Assembly: GCF_900103815.1 (NCBI RefSeq)
Contig: NZ_FNHZ01000009.1
Location: 1 to 64,000 of the forward strand
DNA length: 64,000 bases
Origin: Lachnospira pectinoschiza
GTDB taxonomy: Bacteria; Bacillota; Clostridia; Lachnospirales; Lachnospiraceae
Direction: 5' to 3'
In this document: one piece after another, positions 1-6,690 of the stretch
Layout: each line of letters begins with the position of its first letter
Position numbering within the stretch: position 1 is the first letter of the stretch
The notes under the pieces: model-generated
The model's input: the letters and a program-made list of their open reading frames with translations, nothing else
What the model was told of the DNA's origin: nothing
The model's database searches: none
Translations under genes and position numbers: made by a program

Positions 1-399
1 CTTTTACTCAAGGTAAATCACAGATTAACAAATATCCGTAAAAACTATTTGAATCAAACCACATCTGAGATAGTAAATCGAAAACCAAGATTTATCTGTA
101 TTGAAGATTTAAACGTAAGTGGAATGATGAAGAATAGGCACCTATCAAAAGCAGTTCAAAATCAGGGATTCTATGAATTTAGAAAACAACTAGAATACAA
201 ATGCAATGATAGTGGTATTCAACTTATTATAGCTGATAGATTTTATCCATCATCAAAACTTTGTAGTTGCTGTGGGAAAATTAAAAAGGATCTAAAACTA
301 TCTGATAGAACTTATAGATGTGAGTGTGGAAATGTTATAGATAGAGATTTCCAAGCATCAATCAATCTAAGAGCTTATGGAGAAAAATTTGCAAGCTAA
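1..399 (+). CDS. tnpB: IS200/IS605-family TnpB, C-terminal part (5' end outside window)
   Basis: TnpB is the RNA-guided RuvC-type nuclease carried by IS200/IS605/IS1341 elements. The frame is open to the first base of the window, so the start lies upstream and about 132 codons are visible. Seen here are the RuvC segment with IEDLNVSGM (catalytic Glu), a four-Cys zinc ribbon (CSCC about 50 codons before the stop, then CEC), and the last RuvC segment DRDFQASINL with its Asp. These are the canonical final modules of TnpB, so the visible portion looks intact. No tnpA is visible. The sequence after the stop looks like the element's right end and guide-RNA scaffold. Whether the whole gene is functional cannot be judged from this window. 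Confidence 0.9.
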   Translation, partial: LLLKVNHRLTNIRKNYLNQTTSEIVNRKPRFICIEDLNVSGMMKNRHLSKAVQNQGFYEFRKQLEYKCNDSGIQLIIADRFYPSSKLCSCCGKIKKDLKLSDRTYRCECGNVIDRDFQASINLRAYGEKFAS

Positions 400-545
400 C
401 ACTTAAACGTTAATGCAAATATGTACGGATACGTTAGTTCGGAATTTACGCCTATGGAGAGTACAAGAACTTGTGAGTAGATAGGTATTTATACCATCAA
501 AAGCATACTCGCTGAAGTAGGAATGAAACATAAAGTATATAACTT
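400..545 (+). ncRNA. Probable right end of the tnpB element with omega-RNA scaffold
   Basis: In TnpB elements the guide RNA scaffold overlaps the 3' end of tnpB and runs into the right end. This stretch has small perfect hairpins (ACAAG/CTTGT near 450-461 and GGTAT/ATACC near 484-495) and a tail GAAGTAGGAATGAAACA (about 514-530), which resembles the scaffold ends I know from clostridial IS605 elements. The guide would begin shortly after. The exact boundary is not determined; this is inference from position and pattern. Confidence 0.4.
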
Positions 546-634
546 TTTATAAGTTTTCAGTAACGGTATATGAAATGAGTATGTTTGAGTGTACCGATGA
601 AGAGATAATCGACGCAATAAAAGAGAGTGAATAG
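527..634 (+). pseudogene. Possible C-terminal remnant of a gene cut by the tnpB element
   Basis: Right after the presumed element end, a frame runs 35 codons to a stop at 632-634. It ends in a protein-like acidic stretch MFECTDEEIIDAIKESE and is followed by a terminator-like hairpin. An ATG lies at 575 but without a ribosome site. It could be the tail of a gene disrupted by the insertion. It is short and unrecognised, so this is weak. Confidence 0.22.
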
Positions 635-656
635 TAGAATTGATACTGAAACAGGG

Positions 657-686
657 TGGAGCTAGGCGTGTGCTTAGCTCCATTTT
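657..686 (+). terminator. Hairpin, weak intrinsic terminator
   Basis: TGGAGCTA (657-664) pairs with TAGCTCCA (675-682), an 8-bp perfect stem with a 10-nt loop followed by TTTTA. The T tract is short. It would end transcription from the tnpB side or from the disrupted gene. Confidence 0.5.
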
Positions 687-716
687 ACATTAATTATGAT
701 GAAGGAGTTAGAAGTT

Positions 717-810
717 AAAATGTATGTTCATCAACATTTTGGAAAGCAAAAATGTCCATCAATTAACATTTTGGAAAGAAAAAATGTTCACACATCAACA
801 TTTTAGAATC
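717..810. repeat. Three imperfect ~30-bp direct repeats
   Basis: Three tandem units each contain AAAATGT, a short spacer, ACATTTT and then GGAAAG or AGAATC, so each unit is also an inverted repeat (AAAATGT/ACATTTT). They lie between the terminator-like hairpin and the flavin reductase promoter region. The remaining DNA of this 560-bp spacer shows no gene. Confidence 0.6.
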
Positions 811-962
811 TTATACCATAAATAGATTATAAAATCATGGGATTTGAGAAAACTATTAGATTTATAATTTTATTCTTTCTTTATACTAATTTTTTGAAAT
901 AAGTTATATAATAGATTTAATCCAATTAAAATTCATTCAATCAATCAATTAGGGAGGCTTTT

Positions 963-1523
963 ATGGCAAGAAAGAATTTTGGCGCAAAGCCACTTACACT
1001 TCCACAGCCTGTGTGGATTATTGCAACTTATGATGAAAATGGAGTCCCAAACGCAATGAATGCAGCCTGGGGCGGAATCAGTGAATCCAACGAGATTACA
1101 CTTTGCCTTTCAGTAGGCCATAAGACTTGCAAGAACTTTGAAAAGACAGGTGCTTTCACAATCAGCATGGCTGATGCAGCTCACGTTGCAGGCTGTGATT
1201 ACGTAGGTATTTCTTCAGGAAATAAGACTGAAGATAAATTTTCAAAAGCAGGCTTCACAGCTACAAAGAGCGAATTAGTAAATGCTCCAATTATCAACGA
1301 ACTCGCAGTGTGCCTTGAATGCAAGCTCAAGAGCTTCGACCATGACAGTTGCATCCTCAAGGGTGAAATTGTAAATGTAAGCGTTGACGAAGCAGCACTT
1401 ACAGAGGACAAGGTTGATATCTCTAAGGTAGCACCAATCGCCTTTGATCCCTTTAACAACGCGTATCACGTGTTAGGAGAAAAGGTGGGAGATGCTTGGG
1501 GTTCAGGTAAGGAATTGATGTAG
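963..1523 (+). CDS. Flavin reductase family protein (FMN-binding)
   Basis: A 186-residue protein of the flavin reductase-like / flavoredoxin FMN-binding split-barrel family. Such proteins bind FMN and shuttle electrons from NAD(P)H or serve redox partners in the cytoplasm; the substrate here is unknown. The N-terminal stretch PQPVWIIATYDENGVPNAMN and the following serine/glycine loop match the FMN-binding region, and the length is typical. The start is set by AGGGAGG just upstream. It is monocistronic and ends at a strong terminator. A second copy of its first 36 codons lies at 5936, where the gene is internally deleted, so the accessory block between them is bracketed by flavin reductase sequence. 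Confidence 0.88.
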   Translation: MARKNFGAKPLTLPQPVWIIATYDENGVPNAMNAAWGGISESNEITLCLSVGHKTCKNFEKTGAFTISMADAAHVAGCDYVGISSGNKTEDKFSKAGFTATKSELVNAPIINELAVCLECKLKSFDHDSCILKGEIVNVSVDEAALTEDKVDISKVAPIAFDPFNNAYHVLGEKVGDAWGSGKELM

Positions 1524-1557
1524 AAGTTATTGATTTTTAAGAAGATATGAGAAAAAC

Positions 1558-1604
1558 CTCAAGTTTACTAGAATGATGATTGCTAGTAGACTTGAGTTTT
1601 TTTT
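1558..1604 (+). terminator. Intrinsic terminator of the flavin reductase gene
   Basis: CTCAAGTTTACTAG (1558-1571) pairs with CTAGTAGACTTGAG (1583-1596) with a small internal mismatch, followed by eight T. Confidence 0.9.
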
Positions 1605-1666
1605 ATAATTGTTCATTAATAAAAATACTTATTTAGAGAAAAAATCTCTTTATAAGCAAATTCTGA

Positions 1667-1694
1667 TTGCAAAATTCCTATTTAATGGTAAAAT
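1667..1694 (+). promoter_or_regulatory. Sigma-A type promoter for the ATPase/RloB pair
   Basis: TTGCAA (1667-1672), 16-bp spacer, TAAAAT (1689-1694). The predicted transcript starts near 1701 and runs into AGGAGG just before the ATG at 1748. Confidence 0.55.
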
Positions 1695-1747
1695 AAAGTT
1701 ATAATAAGATAAAAATAGGCGAATTATTTAGATTAGGAGGTAAGTTT

Positions 1748-3100
1748 ATGTTAGTTAGAATCTCGGTAGAGAATTTCAAATCTTTTGATTCGCGAGAAGA
1801 ACTATCTATGATTTCATCTAGTAAAATTCGTGAAAAAAAAGAACATAAGGTTAAGATAAAACAAACTAGCTTACTTAGAAATTCAGTAATATATGGAGCG
1901 AATGCTTCAGGTAAATCTAATATTATAAGAGCATTTGCATTAATAAAAGCGACTTTAAATGGTGGAATACCAATGGATGCAATGAATCATTATTGCAGAA
2001 ACAAGAAAGAAAATGAAAATAGAGAAAGTGTATTTGAATTACAGTTTACCATTGATAATAAGTTTTATGCCTATGGTTTTTCATGTATTCTGTCCAAGAG
2101 AATAATTACAGAAGAATGGTTGTTTGAGCTGTTGCAAAATGGTGTTGCTAAGGAGCTTTTCACAAGAGATAACAACGCTAAGGTTCATTTAGGAGATACT
2201 GTAAAGCCATCTATAAATGAGGAGAATAGATTTAAAGTATATGCGGATGATTTCGCGGGACATGATTATGAGCTATTTATTTCCGAAATGAATAGAGGAA
2301 AAAAATACGAAGATAATTCTAAATTGATATTTTTTAAAGATGTATTTGATTGGATGAATAGGAATATTATTATATTAACTCCAGAAATAGGAATATCAAA
2401 TTCGGAGATTTTTTATAATAAAAAGAGTCTAGACGAACTTAGCAATTTAATTAGAACATTTGATACTGGAATCACAGAAGTTTTAACAAAAAACATAACT
2501 ATGGATGAATTAAATAAGATAATTCCAGTGGAATTATTTAAAGATGTAGTGAATCATTTACAAAAACAAATTCAAAACAGTGATACTAATAAAGTTCAGG
2601 CATCATGGAGATTTAACGATAGTTTTATAAGTGTAAGAAAGATTGGAAATGAAGAACCAGAGATTAGGACATTAGTATTAAAACATGGAAATTCTGATTT
2701 TGATTATGGTGAAGAATCTGATGGAACAAAAAGATTGTTTGACTTGGTGGATATTTTGATTTCTCATGGAGATGATGTCATATTTGTTATTGATGAGTTG
2801 GAAAGAAGTTTGCATCCAAAACTTACGGAAAGATTTTTAGAGCTATTTATGGAATCTCATGCTAATGAAAAAGTTCAGTTACTCTTTACTACACATGAAG
2901 ATACTATAATGAGTCAAAGCTTATTTAGACGTGATGAAATATGGTTTGTTGAAAGAGATAATAATAATGCTAGTAAAATTTATTCACTAGATCGATTTAA
3001 ACAAAGATATGACAAGGTCTTAAGTAAGGCATACTTAGAAGGTAGATATGGAGCAATACCTGTGTTTAAGAAGTTTACATTTTCACAGGAGGAAAAATAA
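1748..3100 (+). CDS. AAA_15/OLD-like ATPase, RloA-type (candidate defence ATPase)
   Basis: A 450-residue ATP-binding protein of the AAA15/OLD-like ABC-ATPase group. Seen: N-terminal ENFKSF strand, Walker A GANASGKS at residues 50-57, a long helical middle, a signature-like segment DYGEESDGTKRLFDLV, Walker B VIFVIDELERSLHP with D349/E350, and the switch histidine in TTHED. This architecture with a downstream RloB is known from RloAB modules and resembles the ATPase of PARIS-type phage defence. The next gene begins inside its stop codon (TAATG), so they are translationally coupled. AT-rich base use and the adjacent tnpB end suggest an acquired island. Its function as defence is inferred from family and context. 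Confidence 0.85.
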   Translation: MLVRISVENFKSFDSREELSMISSSKIREKKEHKVKIKQTSLLRNSVIYGANASGKSNIIRAFALIKATLNGGIPMDAMNHYCRNKKENENRESVFELQFTIDNKFYAYGFSCILSKRIITEEWLFELLQNGVAKELFTRDNNAKVHLGDTVKPSINEENRFKVYADDFAGHDYELFISEMNRGKKYEDNSKLIFFKDVFDWMNRNIIILTPEIGISNSEIFYNKKSLDELSNLIRTFDTGITEVLTKNITMDELNKIIPVELFKDVVNHLQKQIQNSDTNKVQASWRFNDSFISVRKIGNEEPEIRTLVLKHGNSDFDYGEESDGTKRLFDLVDILISHGDDVIFVIDELERSLHPKLTERFLELFMESHANEKVQLLFTTHEDTIMSQSLFRRDEIWFVERDNNNASKIYSLDRFKQRYDKVLSKAYLEGRYGAIPVFKKFTFSQEEK

Positions 3101-3807
3101 TGCCCGTACATGTTTATAGTAATTGGAATAAAAGAGCAACAGACCAAGAAGAAAAGAAAGAACCTTATCGACATTATTATTTTATCTGTGAAGGTGAAAA
3201 AACTGAACCTTATTACATAAAATCATTAATAAACAATAGAAAAAAATTAGGAATACATCCACTAATTGATATTAGACTAATGGAAAAAACAGGGAAACAT
3301 ACTCATTTATCAGCACCTTCAAAACTTGTAGACTTTGCTATTAAACAAAAGAAAAAACTAGATAATTATGATAAAAAACTAGATCGAGTTATTATTGTGT
3401 TTGATGCAGATGTTTTTGAGACAATGTATAAAAATTACGACGAAATCGTAGAGAAAGTTGAGCAGGAAAGCGATAATATTTTGGGTGTAACAAATCCAGG
3501 TTTTGAGCTGTTTTTATTATTGCATTTAGATGATGCTTATGAAAAATATATAAAGGGTCATGAAAAGGAGTTTATGACACCAACAAAAGGTAATTCTTAC
3601 GGATATGCATATGAATTAGTAAAAGAAGAACTTGGAATAGATCCAAAGAAGGACCCAAAGATTGGTGACTTAGCTAATGACATACTAAAAGCAATAGAAG
3701 AAGAGAAAAATATCAATCAAGATACTCATAATGTTAAAGGTAAGATTACAAGTAATATTGGTCAAATAATTGCAGAGATTATTAATGAAAAAGTAATTAG
3801 TAACTAA
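3100..3807 (+). CDS. RloB-family protein (Toprim-like), partner of the upstream ATPase
   Basis: A 235-residue protein matching the RloB family. Visible motifs are CEGEKTEP with E31 and E33, an IVFDADV strand with D102 and D104, and NPGFELFLLLH near residue 130. The E ... DxD arrangement is what a Toprim-like nuclease fold would carry, so the likely role is effector to the ATPase sensor. The ATG overlaps the ATPase stop by one base, with AGGAGG at 3087-3092 inside the ATPase 3' end. No methylase or other restriction gene is nearby, so this is a stand-alone two-gene unit. Nuclease activity is inferred, not shown. Confidence 0.85.
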   Translation: MPVHVYSNWNKRATDQEEKKEPYRHYYFICEGEKTEPYYIKSLINNRKKLGIHPLIDIRLMEKTGKHTHLSAPSKLVDFAIKQKKKLDNYDKKLDRVIIVFDADVFETMYKNYDEIVEKVEQESDNILGVTNPGFELFLLLHLDDAYEKYIKGHEKEFMTPTKGNSYGYAYELVKEELGIDPKKDPKIGDLANDILKAIEEEKNINQDTHNVKGKITSNIGQIIAEIINEKVISN

Positions 3808-3831
3808 AAGGATAATTTGGAAAGATAAAAC

Positions 3832-3947
3832 AAGTTTTCAAACGTATAATGACATTGTTAAAAATCAAACGTAAAAAATATTTGTTTAAAAACATATAGT
3901 TGTAATCACTATATAATTGTGATAAAATTGTGAACGTTTGAAAACTT
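3832..3947. repeat. 14-bp perfect inverted repeat around the riboswitch promoter
   Basis: AAGTTTTCAAACGT (3832-3845) and ACGTTTGAAAACTT (3934-3947) are perfect complements 88 bp apart. A further partial copy, ATCAAACGTA, lies near 3864. The right arm covers the predicted transcription start. It could be a paired operator or the ends of a small element. Confidence 0.7.
3900..3928 (+). promoter_or_regulatory. Promoter of the c-di-GMP riboswitch transcript
   Basis: TTGTAA (3900-3905), 17-bp spacer, extended -10 TGATAAAAT with TAAAAT at 3923-3928. Predicted start is near 3935, just before the aptamer. Confidence 0.6.
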
Positions 3948-3952
3948 AATAC

Positions 3953-4015
3953 GGCAAAATAAGAGAAATCTTATGACGCAAAGCTATAGGGACTGTAAAA
4001 TGTCAGCCAGTTGCC
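3953..4015 (+). promoter_or_regulatory. c-di-GMP-I (GEMM-I) riboswitch aptamer
   Basis: The closing stem GGCAA (3953-3957) pairs with TTGCC (4011-4015). Inside are an ATAAGA/TCTTAT stem capped by a GAAA tetraloop, the conserved GACGCAAAGCTATAGGG block and a terminal GTCAGCCAG segment. These are the defining GEMM-I elements: tetraloop, receptor-side block and the G/C contacts to the ligand. It lies about 310 nt upstream of a surface-protein gene, which fits the usual c-di-GMP control of adhesion. The predicted on/off sense depends on the terminators downstream. The same window encodes three GGDEF proteins. Confidence 0.9.
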
Positions 4016-4049
4016 TTATCTACTAGTTAGATATGATAAATTTATATTT

Positions 4050-4171
4050 GAACGCAGTGTAAGCAATCCCCCGCTTCAAAAGCGTAAGCTTTAAGCGGGG
4101 GTATAAAGCTTACTAGTGTCAGAAGGGGTTAAAGCCCCTTCTGACAGGTGGCACAAAGTGCCACTGCGTTC
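4050..4171 (+). other. Multi-helix RNA element between riboswitch and terminators
   Basis: An outer stem GAACGCAGTG (4050-4059) / CACTGCGTTC (4162-4171) encloses several perfect helices: TAAGC/GCTTA (4060-4064/4108-4112), CCCCCGCTT/AAGCGGGGG (4068-4076/4093-4101) continuing as AAAGC/GCTTT capped by a GTAA tetraloop, GTCAGAAGGGG/CCCCTTCTGAC (4118-4128/4135-4145) and GGCAC/GTGCC (4150-4154/4158-4162). All are seen directly. This is far more structure than a simple riboswitch expression platform needs. I do not recognise the fold. Confidence 0.7.
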
Positions 4172-4177
4172 ATGAGG

Positions 4178-4216
4178 AAGTAGCGAAGCGGATTCCGAAT
4201 GTCCGCTTTACTTTTT
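4178..4216 (+). terminator. First of two tandem terminators in the leader
   Basis: AAGTA and AAGCGGA (4178-4192, with a 3-nt bulge) pair with TCCGCTT and TACTT (4202-4213), then five T (4212-4216). Confidence 0.6.
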
Positions 4217-4249
4217 GACGTCATAGGTGTACCCTGTGACGTCTTTTTT
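4217..4249 (+). terminator. Second tandem terminator, likely riboswitch-controlled
   Basis: GACGTCATAGG (4217-4227) pairs with CCTGTGACGTC (4233-4243) with one G-U, 5-nt loop, then six T (4244-4249). Both terminators lie upstream of the surface-protein ATG, so readthrough must be regulated. Confidence 0.85.
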
Positions 4250-4327
4250 ATTTAAGTATAATTACGAAAATGATAAGGGGTTTAAGTGTTTAAATGAGAT
4301 TTATGTAAGAAAGAAAGGAACAAAAAG

Positions 4328-5815
4328 ATGAAGTTAAAAGTGGGAAAAGTAATCCTAGCTGTAGCGATGTTAGTAGCAATTCTTGTTACTAGTGTTGTAC
4401 CTGTTGTATATGCACAGATTTTAGCACCAGAGCTTTATGATGAGGAAAAGGATAAGAGTGTGGCACTAATAGGTTATACAGTACAAGAAGATCTTGCAGA
4501 AGCAGCATGGGGAATTAAATCAGGTGAGGGTCAGGTTGTTACAACTGGAGTTACAAAAGATGTAAAAGCTAGAACAAGTGGTATACCTTACAAGAAGGCA
4601 TCTAAAAAAATAGATATAGGTGTACAGAATATGGTATATAAAGACGAATTTGTATTTGCAGATATAATAGATGATAATGCTGATGCATTTACTTCAATGA
4701 CATTTGAACCTGCAAAATACACAATTACAGAAGTTTACACATTTTCTAATTATAGCTTCTCAACTACAGGGGTTAGTAAAACTGCATCAACAAGTGATGA
4801 AGCAGTAGTTGAAGTTAAAGAAGCTTTAAAGTTAGAAGCATTATCAAAGCTTGGTATTGTTACATCTGATTCAGTAGAATTATCAGCTGATAATTTACTT
4901 GTAAGTTTAGCAGACGAAACAGAAATCACAGGAGATTCAGAAACTAATTCGTGTACAGTTTTATCTGATGTTAGTGTTGTTGTAAATGGTACAATTACAG
5001 TTATAACTAGGAAAGAATTGACAGAGTTACCTGAAGGATATTCTCAGGTTGTAGTTTTAGAGGATGAAGTCTATGCTAATAATAAAGATTATAAAATAAT
5101 CGTTGATAAGAAAGAATCTGACGGAACACATACTGTAACTGAGGTAACAGCAAATCCTAATAAAATAGCAGAAGAAGAGAGGTTTGGCTCATTTTATACA
5201 ATGACAAAAGATATTTCTGGTAATACAAGTTTTTATTTAGCAATGAAAACTGTGAATGAATCAAATAATAATTTAAACCAAGATATGTTCATATACACAG
5301 AAGACACCTCATCAACATCAGAATATCTCTACCTTCCTAGAGTAACTGATCCATACCACGATGACATCGTATTCAAGCAGATTGAGGAACCATCGACAGA
5401 AGAGGCTAAGATGGCCCTTGCATCTGTTGTAGAAGACAATGAATTTAAGTCAATTGCTTTCCTTAACATTGAGGTAGACGGCGGTATTCCTGAAGTTGAT
5501 AACGCAATTAAATTTAGAGTTGCTGTTCCTTCTGATATTGGTGAAAATGTAACTTACAAGGTATTAAGATACCATGACGGTAAGGTTGATGTCTTAGATA
5601 CAACAATCGAGAACGGTTTCATTGTATTTGAGTCAGACAAGTTCTCTGATTACCAGTTAGTTTACACAGACAAAGTTGAATCAGAAAATTCTAATTCAGG
5701 CGTTGATGGCGCTGATTATGCAAATGTATCTCTATTCATCGTTATCGCTGTAATTTCCGCACTTGCAGTTTTAGGAATTGTAATTAGAGAAAAGACATTT
5801 AAAGAAGAAAATTAA
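4328..5815 (+). CDS. Secreted, membrane-anchored surface protein under c-di-GMP control
   Basis: A 495-residue protein with an N-terminal signal peptide (hydrophobic residues about 9-27, cleavage probably after VVYA) and a C-terminal transmembrane helix (about 464-483) ending in a basic/acidic tail. No LPXTG motif is seen. The central body is rich in Thr, Ser, Asp and Glu, lacks cysteine except one, and has no domain I recognise. It is most likely a surface adhesin or stalk-like protein. The start follows AAAGAAAGGAA. Transcription must pass a c-di-GMP-I aptamer and two terminators, so expression should track c-di-GMP. The first two thirds are more AT-rich than the last third, hinting at a mosaic origin. 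Confidence 0.75.
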   Translation: MKLKVGKVILAVAMLVAILVTSVVPVVYAQILAPELYDEEKDKSVALIGYTVQEDLAEAAWGIKSGEGQVVTTGVTKDVKARTSGIPYKKASKKIDIGVQNMVYKDEFVFADIIDDNADAFTSMTFEPAKYTITEVYTFSNYSFSTTGVSKTASTSDEAVVEVKEALKLEALSKLGIVTSDSVELSADNLLVSLADETEITGDSETNSCTVLSDVSVVVNGTITVITRKELTELPEGYSQVVVLEDEVYANNKDYKIIVDKKESDGTHTVTEVTANPNKIAEEERFGSFYTMTKDISGNTSFYLAMKTVNESNNNLNQDMFIYTEDTSSTSEYLYLPRVTDPYHDDIVFKQIEEPSTEEAKMALASVVEDNEFKSIAFLNIEVDGGIPEVDNAIKFRVAVPSDIGENVTYKVLRYHDGKVDVLDTTIENGFIVFESDKFSDYQLVYTDKVESENSNSGVDGADYANVSLFIVIAVISALAVLGIVIREKTFKEEN

Positions 5816-5882
5816 TCAGATTGTGGGAAGATAGATTCGAAAGAGTTAGAAGCAAAAAATAGAAATATAGAAATAAAAAAAG

Positions 5883-5935
5883 AAACCTCCTTAAGTAGAC
5901 AAGGTAAATAACCAAATCTACTTAAGGAGGTTTTT
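5883..5935 (+). terminator. 17-bp perfect hairpin: terminator that also buries the next RBS
   Basis: AAACCTCCTTAAGTAGA (5883-5899) and TCTACTTAAGGAGGTTT (5917-5933) pair perfectly and are followed by a T run. It terminates the surface-protein transcript. The right arm contains the AAGGAGG ribosome site for the ATG at 5936. Confidence 0.85.
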
Positions 5936-6067
5936 ATGTCTAGAAAGAATTTTGACCCAAAGCCACTTACACTTCCACAGCCAGTGTGGATTATAGCAAC
6001 TTATGATGAGAATGGTGTGCCAAACGCCATGAATGCAGCCTGGGTTTCAGGTAAGGAACTATTTTAA
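5936..6067 (+). pseudogene. Flavin reductase paralogue with in-frame internal deletion
   Basis: The 43-codon frame starts with the same 36 residues as the flavin reductase at 963 (PKPLTLPQPVWIIATYDENG and on to NAAW), then jumps to the last residues of that protein (SGKEL). In the intact copy the two breakpoints are GCCTGGGG (about 1065-1072) and GCTTGGGG (about 1494-1501), 429 bp apart. Recombination between these short repeats would give exactly this in-frame product. The core of the FMN-binding barrel is missing, so the product cannot be functional. Its ribosome site lies inside the preceding terminator hairpin. Confidence 0.85.
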
Positions 6068-6076
6068 ATCGGTTCC

Positions 6077-6631
6077 ATGCTTGCTTATATCGAGGATAAG
6101 TATCATAAGGATTTTGTCTTTTACAAATATTACGCTGATAGTACGGGCTTTATCTCGCCTTCCATGGAGGTCTATCCGGCAGGGGATAAGGAGCAGATTG
6201 TTACAATTAAATTGGAAGAGGAGAGTTATACTGACAATTACCTGGAGATGCTATCGACTAGAGAATACGAGGAAGCAATTTCTACTTATATTAGGGAAAA
6301 TTTTCCTAAGACGGATTTTCAAGTTTTTTCTAGCGTGAATTCTTTAGAGGAGGGAGATGGAGACATATTGATGAGAGCCCAGGCCACAAGTTACGTGCTT
6401 ATGGTAAATCCTTTCCAAAGTCAAGAAGAAGCCCTAAAGGCAGCCACTGGCTTAATTGACTATCTTAAAGAAAAAAATGGAAACAAGGCAGTGGGGATCT
6501 ATTACTATATGCAGACAAGAGAGCAGTATGAGAAAAACTACATATCATCGGCCACAGATAGCTTTAAGGATTTGATTTATGAATACAGGATTAGTTCTAA
6601 TAATAATGCAGTGAGGCTGGAGAAAGACTGA
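6077..6631 (+). CDS. Hypothetical protein, probably 5'-truncated
   Basis: A 184-residue frame beginning a few bases after the flavin reductase pseudogene stop. No ribosome site precedes the ATG. The product lacks a signal peptide, yet its mixed alpha/beta, Tyr- and Glu-rich sequence (NYLEMLSTREYEEAISTYIR; SYVLMVNPFQSQEEALKA) looks like the extracytoplasmic part of a clostridial lipoprotein. I infer that its 5' part was lost in the same rearrangement that damaged the flavin reductase copy. It ends at a strong terminator. I do not recognise the family, and it may not be expressed. Confidence 0.5.
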   Translation: MLAYIEDKYHKDFVFYKYYADSTGFISPSMEVYPAGDKEQIVTIKLEEESYTDNYLEMLSTREYEEAISTYIRENFPKTDFQVFSSVNSLEEGDGDILMRAQATSYVLMVNPFQSQEEALKAATGLIDYLKEKNGNKAVGIYYYMQTREQYEKNYISSATDSFKDLIYEYRISSNNNAVRLEKD

Positions 6632-6653
6632 TTCAAGATAGCAAAGTAGTAGA

Positions 6654-6690
6654 GACCATGAAATGCATGGCATTTCATGGTCTTTTTTTT
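6654..6690 (+). terminator. Intrinsic terminator
   Basis: GACCATGAAATGC (6654-6666) and GCATTTCATGGTC (6670-6682) form a perfect 13-bp stem with a 3-nt loop, followed by eight T. It lies between convergent genes. Confidence 0.92.

Noticed and set aside
4068..4101. CCCCCGCTT/AAGCGGGGG stem as a terminator
   Set aside because: No T tract follows it; it is an internal helix of the larger leader structure.
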